A stretch of DNA of 64,000 nt from Ramlibacter albus. GTDB taxonomy: Bacteria; Pseudomonadota; Gammaproteobacteria; Burkholderiales; Burkholderiaceae_C. Every line of letters begins with the position of its first letter. The stretch's first letter is position 1. Below the pieces are notes generated by a model. That model was not told where the DNA came from and did no database searches. It saw only the letters and a list, made by a program, of their open reading frames with translations. Below, in pieces: positions 15,671 to 23,918 of the stretch. The stretch lies in the NCBI RefSeq assembly GCF_014297445.1, contig NZ_JACORU010000010.1, positions 62,001 to 126,000 on the forward strand. Direction: 5' to 3'. The position numbers and the translations under genes were made by a program.

Positions 15671-16683
15671 TGAAAGCACTGCTCCTGCGCGGGCCGGGCG
15701 AGCCCCTGGCCTTGACCGACGTGCCCGACGTGCCGCCCGCCGCGGGCGAAGCCACCGTCGCCATCCGCTGCGCCGCGCTGAACCACCGCGACGTGTGGAT
15801 CCAGAAGGGCACCTACCACGTGCTCAAGTACCCGGTCGTTCCGGGCGCCGATGGCGCGGGTGTCGTCACGCAGGTCGGCGAAGGCGTCGACCCGGCGTGG
15901 ATCGGCCGCGAGGTCATTGTCAACCCCGGCCTCGGCTGGGGCGACAGCGAGGTGTGGGCCCGCAACGACTTCTACCCGCTCGGCAGCCCGCGCGACGGCA
16001 CCTTCGCCGAGCGCGTCAACGTGCCGGCCGTGCAGCTGGCGCCGAAGCCCGCCCACCTCGACTGGGCCCATGCAGCGGCGCTGCCGCTGTCGGGCGTCAC
16101 CGCGTTCCGCGCCGTTAGCTCGCGCGCGCAACTGCAGGCGGGCGAGAACGTCCTCGTCACCGGCATCGGCGGCGGTGTCGCGCTGTTCGCGATGCAGTTC
16201 GCGCTGGCGCTCGGCGGCAAGGTGTATGCCACGAGTGGCTCCGAAGAGAAGGCCGCGCGAGTGCGCGCCATGGGCGTCGTGGGCACCGCGAACTACCGCG
16301 AGGAAGGCTGGGCGAAGAAGCTGCGCGAGCAGGTGCCCGGCGGCTTCGACGTGATCATCGACAGCGCGGTCGGCCCCGGCTTCCAGGACCTGGTGAACCT
16401 CGCGGCGCTCGGCGGCCGCATCGCCTTCCTCGGCTTCACCGCCGGTGGCGACATCCAGCTCGACGTGCGGCCGATCTACCGCAAGCAGGTGAGCATCCTG
16501 GGCACGAAGATGGGGTCGCCGCGCGACTTCGCGCAGATGGTGCAGCTCGTCGAGGACAAGCGCATCGTGCCGCTGGTGGACCGCGTGATGCCGCTGTCGC
16601 GTGCGAACGAGGGCTATGCCGTCGTGGACCGCGGCGAGCAGTTCGGCAAGGTCGTCTTCGAGAACGACCTCGCGCGCGCGTAG
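15670..16683 (+). CDS. Zinc-type/quinone oxidoreductase (MDR superfamily)
   Basis: This 337-residue medium-chain dehydrogenase/reductase has a GroES-like N-terminal domain (ALNHRDVWIQKGTYHVLKYP, then VPGADGAGVV) and a Rossmann fold with VLVTGIGGGVALFAMQFALA. It lacks the four-cysteine structural zinc lobe of classical alcohol dehydrogenases, so a quinone-oxidoreductase or enoyl-reductase-like role is as likely as alcohol oxidation. The start overlaps the Bug gene stop (TGATG). It probably acts in the Rieske-linked catabolic pathway, but the reaction is not determinable here. Its stop lies just ahead of the convergent stop at 16687. Confidence 0.85.
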   Translation: MKALLLRGPGEPLALTDVPDVPPAAGEATVAIRCAALNHRDVWIQKGTYHVLKYPVVPGADGAGVVTQVGEGVDPAWIGREVIVNPGLGWGDSEVWARNDFYPLGSPRDGTFAERVNVPAVQLAPKPAHLDWAHAAALPLSGVTAFRAVSSRAQLQAGENVLVTGIGGGVALFAMQFALALGGKVYATSGSEEKAARVRAMGVVGTANYREEGWAKKLREQVPGGFDVIIDSAVGPGFQDLVNLAALGGRIAFLGFTAGGDIQLDVRPIYRKQVSILGTKMGSPRDFAQMVQLVEDKRIVPLVDRVMPLSRANEGYAVVDRGEQFGKVVFENDLARA

Positions 16684-16686
16684 CGG

Positions 16687-18195
16687 TCACGCCAGGGACG
16701 AGTTGTCCTTCAGGTTCGCCCGCATCACACCCCGCGCCATCTCGTCTCGCGCCCGGCGCGCCCGCACGCGCCGGCGCGTCTCGGCCAGCGGGTCTTCATG
16801 CGCCACCACGGGCGGCAGCGGCGGCGCACTGAGGTACTGCTTGCCGCTGTAGGTGGTGGCCATCCACTTCGTCCACGCCGGGTCGTCCCACACCGACTGC
16901 AGCCGCCCCGTCGCGGCTATGAAGTAGGCCGCCACGACCTGGAAGCCCGGGCGGATGTACACCAGCGGCTCGTCGCCATCGGGGCCGTGGGCGCCCATGA
17001 TCTTCGTCTTGATGCCGCGGTTGAAGTCGGTCGTCGGCTGCCAGTACCAGATGCCGCCGTGCTGCGCCTGGAAGGTGGGCGCGAGCTGCATCGTGCGCTG
17101 GATGTTCGCGATGTTGGCGATGGCCGCGGGCACGCCGTACTCCTCGGTGGTGAACATGAAGAGGTCGTGGTCGCCCACCATGTTCTTGTCCGGCCGCACC
17201 TTCAGCCGGATGCGCGGGCCGTCGAGCACCGTGTAGGCCGCGTAGTGGCCCTTGCGGTAGTCGTAGTCCTCTTCCATGTATTCCTTGGCGCGCGAGAAGA
17301 ACAGGTCCTTCACCGCCGCCAGCTTCTTCTCGTCGTAGAGGTCGATCTTCAGCTTGGCACTGATGGGGTCGAGCTGGCGCGTGCGCACCGTGCGCATGTG
17401 CACCATCTTGCGGAACCAGTCGGCCTCGGTCGCGGGCGCGGCAAAGAGCGGCGCGTTGCGGCCTTCGGACTCCAGGGCGGCCTTGCGCGACGACCAGCCG
17501 ATGCGCGGGTCGTAGTGCACCACCGCGCCGAGGTCCGCGAAGGCCAGCTCGTCGCACAGCCACAGGTCCGCCTCCTTCGACGTCTTGTTCTTGAACTCCT
17601 GCGCCTTCGTGGGGTCGCCCGACTCGATGCCCATGTGCGCGAGCAGGCCCGTGCCGCGCACCGCGATGCCCATGCGGTAGCGGTCCGCGATCTCGGCGGC
17701 CTCCCACAGCGCGCCCTTCACCATGTTCTGCATCAGGTATTCCTGCTCGGCCATGCGCTTGAGATCGTTCAGGGCATGGCGCGGGTCGCCCAGCTGCTCG
17801 AAGAACTGGCGCGCGTCGGGCCGCCAGCCGATGCTGTCGTCGGGCACGTCCGTCTGGTAGATGACGCGGCCGATGTTGGAATGCTCGGTGCCGTCCTTGT
17901 AGAAGTAGTTGCGGCGCGTGCGCCCGTTGGCGAACTGCGTGTCCAGGTGCTGCTTGTGGTCGTAGAGGTACTCGTCCAGGTCGAGGTGCGGGTGCTCGCG
18001 CAGCAGCGACTCGTAGCGCTTCGCCTCCCAGCCGACCACGTCCTTGAGCTCGCGCTCGTTGGCGAACCCGTGCTCGTATTCGTCCACGTAGAACAGCACC
18101 AGGATCTCGCGCGCGTACTTGCCGTCGAGGACGATGCGGCCGCTCAGGGCCTCGAGGGAACCCGGGCCCGGGCCGGGCTTCGTGTACTTGATCAT
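16687..18195 (-). CDS. Candidate edema-factor/ExoY-like nucleotidyl cyclase (uncharacterised 502-aa protein)
   Basis: I do not recognise this 502-residue protein as a common bacterial family, but key positions match class II (EF/CyaA/ExoY) cyclases by eye. ESGDPTKAQEFKNKTS (residues 191-206) parallels the EF segment with catalytic K346, H351 and K353: K197, K202 (Lys here as in ExoY) and K204. GDHDLF (341-346) parallels the Mg-binding TADYDLF, giving D342 and D344. MGAHGPDGDEP (400-410) parallels the switch loop with H577. The spacing K197-D342 is 145, equal to K346-D491 in EF. There is no signal peptide or membrane segment. The C-terminus is Arg-rich. It is the last gene, 78 bp after the amidohydrolase. 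Homology is a hypothesis; a plain hypothetical protein is the alternative. Confidence 0.45.
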   Translation of the reverse strand: MIKYTKPGPGPGSLEALSGRIVLDGKYAREILVLFYVDEYEHGFANERELKDVVGWEAKRYESLLREHPHLDLDEYLYDHKQHLDTQFANGRTRRNYFYKDGTEHSNIGRVIYQTDVPDDSIGWRPDARQFFEQLGDPRHALNDLKRMAEQEYLMQNMVKGALWEAAEIADRYRMGIAVRGTGLLAHMGIESGDPTKAQEFKNKTSKEADLWLCDELAFADLGAVVHYDPRIGWSSRKAALESEGRNAPLFAAPATEADWFRKMVHMRTVRTRQLDPISAKLKIDLYDEKKLAAVKDLFFSRAKEYMEEDYDYRKGHYAAYTVLDGPRIRLKVRPDKNMVGDHDLFMFTTEEYGVPAAIANIANIQRTMQLAPTFQAQHGGIWYWQPTTDFNRGIKTKIMGAHGPDGDEPLVYIRPGFQVVAAYFIAATGRLQSVWDDPAWTKWMATTYSGKQYLSAPPLPPVVAHEDPLAETRRRVRARRARDEMARGVMRANLKDNSSLA

Positions 18196-18273
18196 CGACT
18201 GCTCCTGCGCTGCCCCTCCAATCTGTTACGGGCCGGCGCAGTCCGTCAAGCGCCGATGCGCTTGCTTACGTTT

Positions 18274-19218
18274 TCAGCGCAGGTAGGGCGCGACGTTGCC
18301 GGCGATCGTGTCCAGCTCGGCCGTAGTCAGCGGCACTTGGCTGAAGGCGGCCCATGCCTCGCGCGGCGTGAAGTTCGGCGGCACGGCGGCGTCCGAGCCG
18401 AAGAGCACGCGGCCGACGCCGACCCGGCGGATGTCGGCAGCCAGCAGCGCTGCTTCGCTGCCCGGCAGCTTCGCGTGCAGCAGCCCGGAGGCGTCGAGCC
18501 ACAGGTTGCGCACGCGCGGGTCGTTGCGTGCAATTGCGTCGATGTACACGCCAAGCGCGTCGCGGCCTGCCGGGTCGTCGTAGCCGGGTCCCGTTGCGGC
18601 CAGGTGCGCGACCTGCACGACCACGTCCGGCGCGGCGGGCAGCAGCTTCTCCAGAAAGACACGCGCCTGCGCCGCGCCGTACGGCCGCTTGCGCGAGACC
18701 GAGGCGCGGGCGTGCACGACGATGGCCATGCGATGCGCGTTCGCGGCCGCGAAGACGGCCTGCACGCGTGCTGCGTGCTCCTCATTTTCGAGCTGCACGT
18801 CGGAGTTGCCGAAGTGCAGCTTCACGCCGCGCATCCTGCCGGCGTTCGCGCAGCGCGCGATCTCGTGCACCGCATAGTCCTTCAGCGGGTTCACGCCGCA
18901 GAACGCCACGAGCCGCTCGGGATATTTCGCGGCTTGCGCCGCGGTCCAGTCGTTCTCGGCGCGCACGCGCTCGTACTCGTCCGGCAGGTTGCGCGTCGCG
19001 GCCGCGTAGCTGTAGCCCATGCCGAGGACGGTGGCACGGCGGATGCCCGCTTCGTCGAGCATGCGAACGAGCTGGTCGCCTTCGATCGGCGGCATGCGCG
19101 ACGCGGGCATGACCACGCCCATCAGCTCGGCGCGGATCAGGTGCTGGTGGTGGTCGGCGTAGGGCGCCGCCGCGCAGCCCGCGAGCAGCAGCGCGGGTAG
19201 CAGGCAAAGCAGGCGCAT
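18274..19218 (-). CDS. Amidohydrolase-like lipoprotein (metal-dependent TIM barrel)
   Basis: The 314-residue product starts with a lipoprotein signal peptide, lipobox LLAGC with Cys at about residue 15. It is followed at once by YADHHQHLIR, the HxH metal motif of amidohydrolase-2/TatD-type TIM barrels. Further barrel features are GVKLHFGNSDV, VVHARASVSR, VQVAHLAATGPG and FGSDAAVPP, giving the remaining His and Asp ligands. It would be an envelope-anchored hydrolase or decarboxylase-like enzyme. ATG 19218 overlaps the ligase stop by one base, so it is coupled to the acyl-CoA ligase. A surface or periplasmic location is inferred from the lipobox. The substrate is unknown. Confidence 0.8.
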   Translation of the reverse strand: MRLLCLLPALLLAGCAAAPYADHHQHLIRAELMGVVMPASRMPPIEGDQLVRMLDEAGIRRATVLGMGYSYAAATRNLPDEYERVRAENDWTAAQAAKYPERLVAFCGVNPLKDYAVHEIARCANAGRMRGVKLHFGNSDVQLENEEHAARVQAVFAAANAHRMAIVVHARASVSRKRPYGAAQARVFLEKLLPAAPDVVVQVAHLAATGPGYDDPAGRDALGVYIDAIARNDPRVRNLWLDASGLLHAKLPGSEAALLAADIRRVGVGRVLFGSDAAVPPNFTPREAWAAFSQVPLTTAELDTIAGNVAPYLR

Positions 19219-20777
19219 CAGGCGAACGCCGCCTTGAACTTGTCGCGCAGCTCGCGCTTGAGCAGCTTGCCGCTCGGGTTCTTCGGCAGCGCCTCGGTGA
19301 AGACCACGCTCTTGGGCGCCTTGAAGCCGGCCATGTGCTGCGTGCAGTGGTCCAGCACCTGCTGCTCCGTGAGCTGCTGCCCCTGCTTCACGACGATGAC
19401 GGCCATCACGGCCTCCACCCATTTCGGGTGCGGCACGCCGATGACCGCCACTTCGCTCACGGCCGGCAGCCTGTAGATTGTCTCCTCGACCTCGCGGCTC
19501 GCGACGTTCTCGCCGCCGGTCTTGATCATGTCCTTCTTGCGGTCGACGACGGTGATGTAGCCCTCGTCGTCGACGGTTGCAAGGTCGCCCGAGTGGAACC
19601 ATCCGCCGTGGAACGCGGCCTTGGTGCGCTCCTCGTCGTGGAAGTAGCCGAGCATCAGGTGCGGCGAGCGGTGCACGATCTCGCCCACTTCGCCCGGCTT
19701 CACGTCGCGCATCAGGTCATCGACGACACGTGTCTCCACGTTGATGCACGGCCGCCCGCAGGAACCCGGCTTGGTGAGCTGCTCGTCGGGGCCGAGCAGC
19801 GTCGCCAGCGGCGCGATCTCGGTCTGGCCGTACAAATTCCAGAAGCCGACCTCGGGCAGGCGCTGCTTCAGCTCCTTGAGCACTTCCACCGGCATGATCG
19901 ATGCGCCGTAGTAGCCCTTGCGTAGCGTGGAAAGGTTCGTCGTGTCGAAGAGCGGCGAGCGCAGCAGCGCAATCCATACCGTCGGCGGCGCGAAAAAGGA
20001 GTTGATGCCGTGCTTCTCCATGAGCGGCAACAGGTTGTCCGGCACGGGCTTGGACGTGATGACGTTCTTCGCGCCGACGTAGATGCCCGGGCCGAAGAAC
20101 ACGTCCAGCTGCGCGCAGTGGTACAGCGGCAGCGCATGCAGCATCACGTCATTGCCGGCGATGGCCGCATCGATGGCGCAGCTGGCGTACTGCCAGATCA
20201 CCGCATCGTGCGTGAGCATCGCGCCCTTGGGCAACGATTCCGTGCCGCTGGTGTAGACGATCTGCAGCACGTCGCCGGGTGAGAGGTCGACCTCGGGCAC
20301 GTTAGCCTCCGTCGCGGCCAGGTCGTCGAACTTCTTCATGCCCTCGGCGGGCTCGCTCGGGTCCTCCGAGGGCAGCCAGATGAATTGCTTCACCCAGGTG
20401 TCGCGCTTCGCGGCGTCGCGCGCCAGCTCCGCCAGGCCGCTGTCGGTGGCCAGCACCTGCGCGCCCGCGTGCTTGAGGATGTAGGCGACCTCGTCGGCCT
20501 TGAGCATGAAGTTGATGGGCACCAGCACGGCGCCCAGCCGCGCGAGCGCGAAGCGCAACGCGGCGAACGCGTGCGAGTTGCGCGAGAGCACGGCGACCTT
20601 GCTGGCCTTGACCACGCCCATGCGCGCGAGGCCGGTCGCGACGCGGTCCACCACTGCGTCGAACTGCGCATAGGTCCACGTGGTGCTGCCGCACACGACG
20701 GCGGTCTTGTCGGGGAAGCGCTTGCTGCTGCGGCGCAGCAGGTCGGCGAGGGTCTGGCGGCGGATGGCGGGGTCCAA
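19218..20777 (-). CDS. Acyl-CoA synthetase (AMP-forming, ANL superfamily)
   Basis: The 519-residue enzyme carries the ANL motifs in order: the P-loop-like IVYTSGTESLPKGAML (about residues 178-193), YGQTEIAPLAT, GGWFHSGDLATVDDEGYI with the ribose-binding Asp, VDRKKDMIKTGGENVAS with the hinge, and the catalytic lysine near KNPSGKLLKRELRDKF. It activates a carboxylic acid with ATP to an acyl-AMP and then an acyl-CoA, and resembles medium/long-chain or aryl acid ligases. The gene sits 18 bp after the cytochrome gene and overlaps the amidohydrolase gene. Together the run suggests periplasmic oxidation and later CoA activation of a substrate. Specificity is unknown. Confidence 0.9.
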   Translation of the reverse strand: MDPAIRRQTLADLLRRSSKRFPDKTAVVCGSTTWTYAQFDAVVDRVATGLARMGVVKASKVAVLSRNSHAFAALRFALARLGAVLVPINFMLKADEVAYILKHAGAQVLATDSGLAELARDAAKRDTWVKQFIWLPSEDPSEPAEGMKKFDDLAATEANVPEVDLSPGDVLQIVYTSGTESLPKGAMLTHDAVIWQYASCAIDAAIAGNDVMLHALPLYHCAQLDVFFGPGIYVGAKNVITSKPVPDNLLPLMEKHGINSFFAPPTVWIALLRSPLFDTTNLSTLRKGYYGASIMPVEVLKELKQRLPEVGFWNLYGQTEIAPLATLLGPDEQLTKPGSCGRPCINVETRVVDDLMRDVKPGEVGEIVHRSPHLMLGYFHDEERTKAAFHGGWFHSGDLATVDDEGYITVVDRKKDMIKTGGENVASREVEETIYRLPAVSEVAVIGVPHPKWVEAVMAVIVVKQGQQLTEQQVLDHCTQHMAGFKAPKSVVFTEALPKNPSGKLLKRELRDKFKAAFA

Positions 20778-20795
20778 GTACTGCTCCTGAAGGAA

Positions 20796-21311
20796 TCAAT
20801 CCGAATGCGCGAGGAAATGCGCCACGTCGGCGAGGTCGCGGTCCGTGAGGCCCCTCAGCGACGCAGCCATGATGGTGTCACGCCCCGGCCCCGGATGGTC
20901 GCGCAACTGCTTCATGGTCGCAAGCAGGAACTGCTCGTGCTGCCCCGCCACGCGCGGCACCTGCTGCTGGCCGCGGAAGTCCGGCAGGTGGCACGAGCCG
21001 CAGTGCGTGCGCGAGGCGATGGCCTTGCCGCGCTCGAAGCTCGCCGCGTCGCGCGGCGTGGCGGCGGCCGCGGGCGGCTTCTGCTGCGAGAAATATTTCG
21101 CGAGCTCGATGATCGTGGCGTCGTCCACGCCATCGAGCAGGCCCTTCATCTCCGGCACCACGCGCAGGCCCTCGCGGATCAGCACCAGCTGGTTCTCCAC
21201 GAACAGCTTCGGCTGCCCCGCGAGCGAGGGCACCTGCGGGTTGGCCGAGTGGCCCAGCGGCCCGTGGCAGGCCGCGCAGATCGCAACCAGGCTCGCCCAG
21301 TCAGCGGGCAT
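20796..21311 (-). CDS. Diheme c-type cytochrome without visible signal peptide
   Basis: This 171-residue product has two cytochrome c4/c5-like domains with CAACH (residues 12-16) and CGSCH (about 103-107), and downstream methionines as possible sixth ligands. The only start, ATG 21311, lies inside the last codons of the upstream PQQ-type dehydrogenase and leaves just 11 residues before the first haem site, with no signal peptide. Cytochromes c need export for haem attachment. The real protein may therefore be the C-terminal half of a dehydrogenase-cytochrome fusion, read in the +1 frame, or the frame may be broken. PQQ/sorbosone-type dehydrogenases fused to or paired with such cytochromes are known. 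Confidence 0.75.
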   Translation of the reverse strand: MPADWASLVAICAACHGPLGHSANPQVPSLAGQPKLFVENQLVLIREGLRVVPEMKGLLDGVDDATIIELAKYFSQQKPPAAAATPRDAASFERGKAIASRTHCGSCHLPDFRGQQQVPRVAGQHEQFLLATMKQLRDHPGPGRDTIMAASLRGLTDRDLADVAHFLAHSD

Positions 21312-22533
21312 ACGAGATGCGGTAGATCGCTCCCACCTGTTCGTCGGACAGCAGCATCGAGCCGTCGGGCATCTGCAGGAAATACACGGGGCGGCCCCAC
21401 ATCTGGTCGGTCGCCGGGTCCATGAAGCCGGTGACGAAGGGCACGATCTCCGCGCTGCGGCCGGCCGGGTCGGTCTTGACCATCACCACGTCGTAGCCGA
21501 ACTTCTTCGTGCGGTTCCACGAGCCCTTGCGCGCGACGAACATCGCGTTGCGGTACTCGGGCGGGAACATGTTGCCGCGGTAGAACTCGAGCCCCATCAC
21601 CGCCGCATGCGGGCCCATCGTCCTGACGGGCAGCGTCACGCCGTCGCACGCGTTGGGCTTGCGCACGTCGGGGTCGGCGATGCCGTTGGCATGGCAGTAC
21701 GGGAAGCCGAAGTTCAGCCCCGTGCGCGACATGCGATTGAGCTCGTCCTCGGGGCCGTCGTCGCCCAGCCAGTCGCGGCCATGGTCGGTGAACCACAGCT
21801 CGCCGGTGGCCGGGTGCCAGTCGAAGCCCTGCGTGTTGCGGATGCCGCGGGCGATGACTTCCATGCCGGAACCGTCGGGGTTGTAGCGGCGCAATTGCGC
21901 ATACGGCTCGTCGACCATGCAGATGTTGCACGGCGCGCCGAAGGGCACGTACAGCTTGCCGTCGGGGCCGAAGCGCAGGTACTTCCAGTTGTGGTGCTGC
22001 TCGGGCGGCAGCTTGAACACCGCCGTCATGTCGACGGGTTGCGCGTTCGGGTTGGCGTCGATGCCGTCGTAGCGCAATGCCTTGTCGATGGCCATGACGT
22101 ACAGCGTGCCCTTGTTGTAGGCGACGGCAGGCTGGTTCAGCTTGTCGACGAAGACGCGGCTCGTGCGCTCGCGGCCGTTGTCGGTGATCTCGTAGACGCG
22201 GCCGATGCCGCGCGTTCCGGCGTAGATCTTGCCGTTGTCGGCGCGCGCCATCGCGCGGATGCCCGGCATCCCGTGCGCCCACAGCTCGATGCGGAAACCG
22301 GGCGGCACCTTCAGGCGGTCGACGTGTATTTCATTCGGCGGCGTGGCCGTGAGCCGCCCCGGCACCGGCGCGAGCGGCGAAGTCGCCTGCGCCGCACTGC
22401 GGCCCTGCTGCCAGGCGGGCGCGCCCGCAGGCACAGGCCCGGCCTGCGGCGAAAGTTGCGGCTGCACCGGCTGCTGCGCGCAGCCGGCGAGCACGAGAGC
22501 TGCGGAGGTGACCCATGCGTATGTCGTTCTCAT
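21301..22533 (-). CDS. PQQ-dependent sugar (sorbosone-type) dehydrogenase lipoprotein
   Basis: The 410-residue protein begins with a lipoprotein signal (TSAALVLAGC, Cys at about residue 17) and a Pro/Gln/Ala-rich linker. A six-bladed propeller of the soluble glucose/sorbosone dehydrogenase family follows. Typical segments are FRIELWAHGMPGIRAMARAD, RGIRNTQGFDWHPATGELWFTDHGRDWLGDD and GLNFGFPYCHANGIADPD. The family oxidises aldoses or other polyols with PQQ and Ca2+. ATG 22533 follows an AAGGAG site 8 bp upstream. The last codons overlap the cytochrome start in another frame, pointing to electron transfer to it. No pqq biosynthesis genes are in the window. Confidence 0.85.
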   Translation of the reverse strand: MRTTYAWVTSAALVLAGCAQQPVQPQLSPQAGPVPAGAPAWQQGRSAAQATSPLAPVPGRLTATPPNEIHVDRLKVPPGFRIELWAHGMPGIRAMARADNGKIYAGTRGIGRVYEITDNGRERTSRVFVDKLNQPAVAYNKGTLYVMAIDKALRYDGIDANPNAQPVDMTAVFKLPPEQHHNWKYLRFGPDGKLYVPFGAPCNICMVDEPYAQLRRYNPDGSGMEVIARGIRNTQGFDWHPATGELWFTDHGRDWLGDDGPEDELNRMSRTGLNFGFPYCHANGIADPDVRKPNACDGVTLPVRTMGPHAAVMGLEFYRGNMFPPEYRNAMFVARKGSWNRTKKFGYDVVMVKTDPAGRSAEIVPFVTGFMDPATDQMWGRPVYFLQMPDGSMLLSDEQVGAIYRISYAR

Positions 22534-22630
22534 GTCGGGCTCCTTGGATGGAGACCGCAGGATTGCCAAACGCCCCGCAGCGGTGGAGAGGGTTTGTACC
22601 GACCCTCCGCCAATTACAACTTTTTGCCGA

Positions 22631-23119
22631 TTACCGGCGCTGCTTCGCCTGCCAGTCGGCGTAGGCGGCGTCCATGCGCTGCTGGCGCGAGGACGAAGTG
22701 TCGGCCACGTTCACAGCGGGCGCGCCCATCGCGCGGGTGTCGCTCGCGTGATGCGCCTTCGCGTAATGCGCCTTGGCGTGGTGGGCCTTGGCGTGGTGGG
22801 CCTTGGCGTGGTGGGCCTTGGCGTGATGGGCTTTCGCGTGGTGCGCCTTGGCGTGATGCGCCTTGGCGTGAGGTGCCTTGGCGTCGGGCGCCTGTGCCTG
22901 CGCCTGCGCCGGCTTGTCGCCGCCCAGCGCGCGCTGCGTCTTGTCGATCGCCATCTGCGCGCCGTGCTTCGTCTTGTCGGCGAGGTCCCTGAAATTCTTC
23001 GCGGCCTTCGGGTTGGCCTGCTGCATGTTGTCGTTCGCGGGCACGTTGGGCAGGTCCACCGCATAGGCGGCGCCCGCGAAGGCCATGGCCAGCGCGGTGA
23101 TGACGACGTGGGATTTCAT
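22631..23119 (-). CDS. Exported histidine-rich repeat protein
   Basis: This 162-residue protein has a Sec signal peptide (residues 1-20, ending Ala-Tyr-Ala) and a helical segment with KNFRDLADKTKHGAQMAIDKTQ. An Ala-Lys-Ala-His-His repeat tract of about 9 units follows, and then a short C-terminal region RQQRMDAAYADWQAKQ. The tract gives nearly 20 histidines in about 50 residues, so metal binding (Ni, Cu, Zn) or polyanion binding in the periplasm is plausible but inferred. No homologous family is recognised. It stands alone between the PQQ dehydrogenase and GST genes, with an AAGGAGCC site upstream of the ATG at 23119. Confidence 0.75.
   Translation of the reverse strand: MKSHVVITALAMAFAGAAYAVDLPNVPANDNMQQANPKAAKNFRDLADKTKHGAQMAIDKTQRALGGDKPAQAQAQAPDAKAPHAKAHHAKAHHAKAHHAKAHHAKAHHAKAHHAKAHYAKAHHASDTRAMGAPAVNVADTSSSRQQRMDAAYADWQAKQRR
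22746..22878 (-). repeat. 15-bp tandem repeat encoding Ala-Lys-Ala-His-His
   Basis: About nine in-frame 15-bp units differ mainly at third codon positions; one unit has His-Tyr and the first has Pro-His. Being multiples of three, unit gains or losses would alter length without breaking the frame. Confidence 0.85.
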
Positions 23120-23210
23120 CTGGAGGCTCCTTCAAAGGAAGTGACGAGCCTCATGACACCGCAGCCTCAGGCGTGGCCGCGTCGGACGCGGCGGAAGAGC
23201 CTTGTAGGAC

Positions 23211-23918
23211 TCAGCTTCTGGGTGGGATATCGAGGCCCCGCTGCACCGCCGGGCGCGCCACGAAAGCCTCCAGCACCCGCTGGACCTGCGGGAACTTGCC
23301 CCATTCCACCAGATCGCCGGCGCCGTAGAAACCGACGAGGTTGCGGATCCACGGGAACGTCGCGATGTCGGCGATGGTGTACTCGTCGCCCATGATCCAC
23401 TGGCGGCCGGCGAGATGCCTGTCGAGCACGCCCAGGAGGCGCTTCGACTCGTTCACGTACCTGTCGCGCGGCCGCTTGTCCTCGAAGTCCTTGCCGGCGA
23501 ACTTCACGAAGAAGCCCACCTGCCCGAAGAACGGGCCGATGCCGCCCATCTGGAACATCAGCCACTGCAGCGTCTCGTAGCGGCGAGCAGGATCCTTCGG
23601 CATCAGCTGGCCCGTCTTGTCGGCGAGGTACACGAGGATGGCGCCCGACTCGAACAGCGCCAGCGGCTTGCCGCCGGGGCCGTTGGGGTCGAGGATCGCG
23701 GGAATCTTGTTGTTCGGGTTGAGCGACAGGAACTCCGGCGACATCTGGTCGTTCGTGTCGAAGCTCACCTTGTGCACTTCATAAGGCAGCCCCGTCTCCT
23801 CCAGCATGATGGACACCTTCACGCCGTTGGGCGTGGGCAGCGAGTACAGCTGCAGGCGGTCCGGGTGGTGCGCGGGCCACTTCTTCGTGATGGGGAATGC
23901 GGAGAGGTCCTGGGTCAT
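23211..23918 (-). CDS. Glutathione S-transferase family protein
   Basis: The 235-residue enzyme has a thioredoxin-like N-terminal domain (YSLPTPNGVKVSIMLEETGL, with the NPNNKIPAI cis-Pro segment and FESGAILVYLADK glutathione-binding Glu-Ser) and an all-helical C-terminal domain with YTIADIATFPWI. The length and NGVKVSIMLEE pattern match the Nu/YfcG-YghU-like GSTs, which often act as disulfide-bond reductases. ATG 23918 overlaps the stop of the upstream LysR gene by 4 bp, so regulator and enzyme form a two-gene operon. Its physiological substrate is unknown. Confidence 0.9.
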   Translation of the reverse strand: MTQDLSAFPITKKWPAHHPDRLQLYSLPTPNGVKVSIMLEETGLPYEVHKVSFDTNDQMSPEFLSLNPNNKIPAILDPNGPGGKPLALFESGAILVYLADKTGQLMPKDPARRYETLQWLMFQMGGIGPFFGQVGFFVKFAGKDFEDKRPRDRYVNESKRLLGVLDRHLAGRQWIMGDEYTIADIATFPWIRNLVGFYGAGDLVEWGKFPQVQRVLEAFVARPAVQRGLDIPPRS

